Positions 41,708 through 41,712 of a stretch of DNA of 41,712 nucleotides are shown here, piece after piece (the first letter of the stretch is position 1; every line of letters starts with the position of its first letter). The notes under the pieces are model-generated. The model made no database searches, had not been told where the DNA came from, and was given only the letters and a program-made list of their open reading frames with translations. The DNA is taken from contig JAKSYS010000565.1 in assembly GCA_022925895.1 (NCBI GenBank), forward strand, positions 1 through 41,712, given 5' to 3'. This stretch comes from Fragilaria crotonensis (taxonomy: Eukaryota; Bacillariophyta; Fragilariophyceae; Fragilariales; Fragilariaceae). The position numbers and the translations under genes were made by a program.

Positions 41708-41712
41708 GTCAG

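Larger units (their letters stand above)
36321..41712 (-). mobile_element. Second Ty1/copia element, frame-broken, cut by window end
   Basis: Read on the minus strand from the right edge, gag, protease, integrase, a chromodomain-like module, reverse transcriptase and RNase H follow in copia order. They are spread over many short frames. The element belongs to a different lineage from the one at 11-18 kb: the sequences differ throughout, the protease has DTG and the polymerase site reads HVDD. Its 5' end lies outside the window, and no LTR pair can be defined. Confidence 0.9.

Overview
The window looks like nuclear DNA of a diatom or a close stramenopile relative. The evidence is the Ty1/copia retrotransposons with diatom-style Gag and Pol sequences, two secreted proline-rich proteins with silaffin-like features (signal peptide, RxL site, K-x-x-K repeats), and compact genes without obvious introns. 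The species cannot be named from the sequence.

Layout: (1) 0.37-1.16 kb, minus strand: a signal-peptide protein with PPVEP repeats and KSMK motifs, reading frame broken. (2) 1.2-11 kb: no intact cellular gene. This stretch holds direct and inverted repeats, a 177-bp tandem pair with a third copy, an 861-bp inverted-repeat element (4680-5540), remains of a DDE-type transposase (about 7.3-8.8 kb) and a 782-bp element with long terminal inverted repeats and a TAA target duplication (9687-10468), like a PIF/Harbinger MITE. (3) 11.07-18.04 kb, plus strand: a nearly complete, recent Ty1/copia element with about 228-bp LTRs, gag, protease, integrase, reverse transcriptase and RNase H spread over three overlapping frames. 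(4) 19.19-24.53 kb: a 5.3-kb segment bounded by inverted repeats of about 65 bp. It contains a 160-bp minisatellite and a CCHC zinc-knuckle C terminus, and reads as a decayed Mutator-like element. (5) 25.30-26.49 kb, minus strand: a paralogue of the first secreted protein, frame-broken by one missing base in an 11-residue repeat. (6) 27.66-35.52 kb: the gene-rich part. It holds a plus-strand protein with three GRFxV motifs, a coiled coil and a Gln-rich tail; a convergent minus-strand mitochondrial-type IscA protein; and a divergent plus-strand SAPS-domain phosphatase regulatory subunit. (7) 36.3 kb to the right edge, minus strand: a second, heavily frame-broken Ty1/copia element, cut by the window end.

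A recurring feature is that conserved proteins stay recognisable but jump frame, often at short homopolymers. The SAPS gene shows at least six such jumps without internal stops in the corrected frames, and ISCA, the GRFxV gene and the RNase H of the second copia element show more. The intact 1195-codon pol ORF of the first copia element is a contrast. Residual assembly indels are the simplest explanation, with real pseudogenisation as the alternative. The most interesting biology is the pair of silaffin-like paralogues flanking a transposon-rich block, the chromodomain-like module between integrase and reverse transcriptase in both copia elements, and the triple GRFxV protein.
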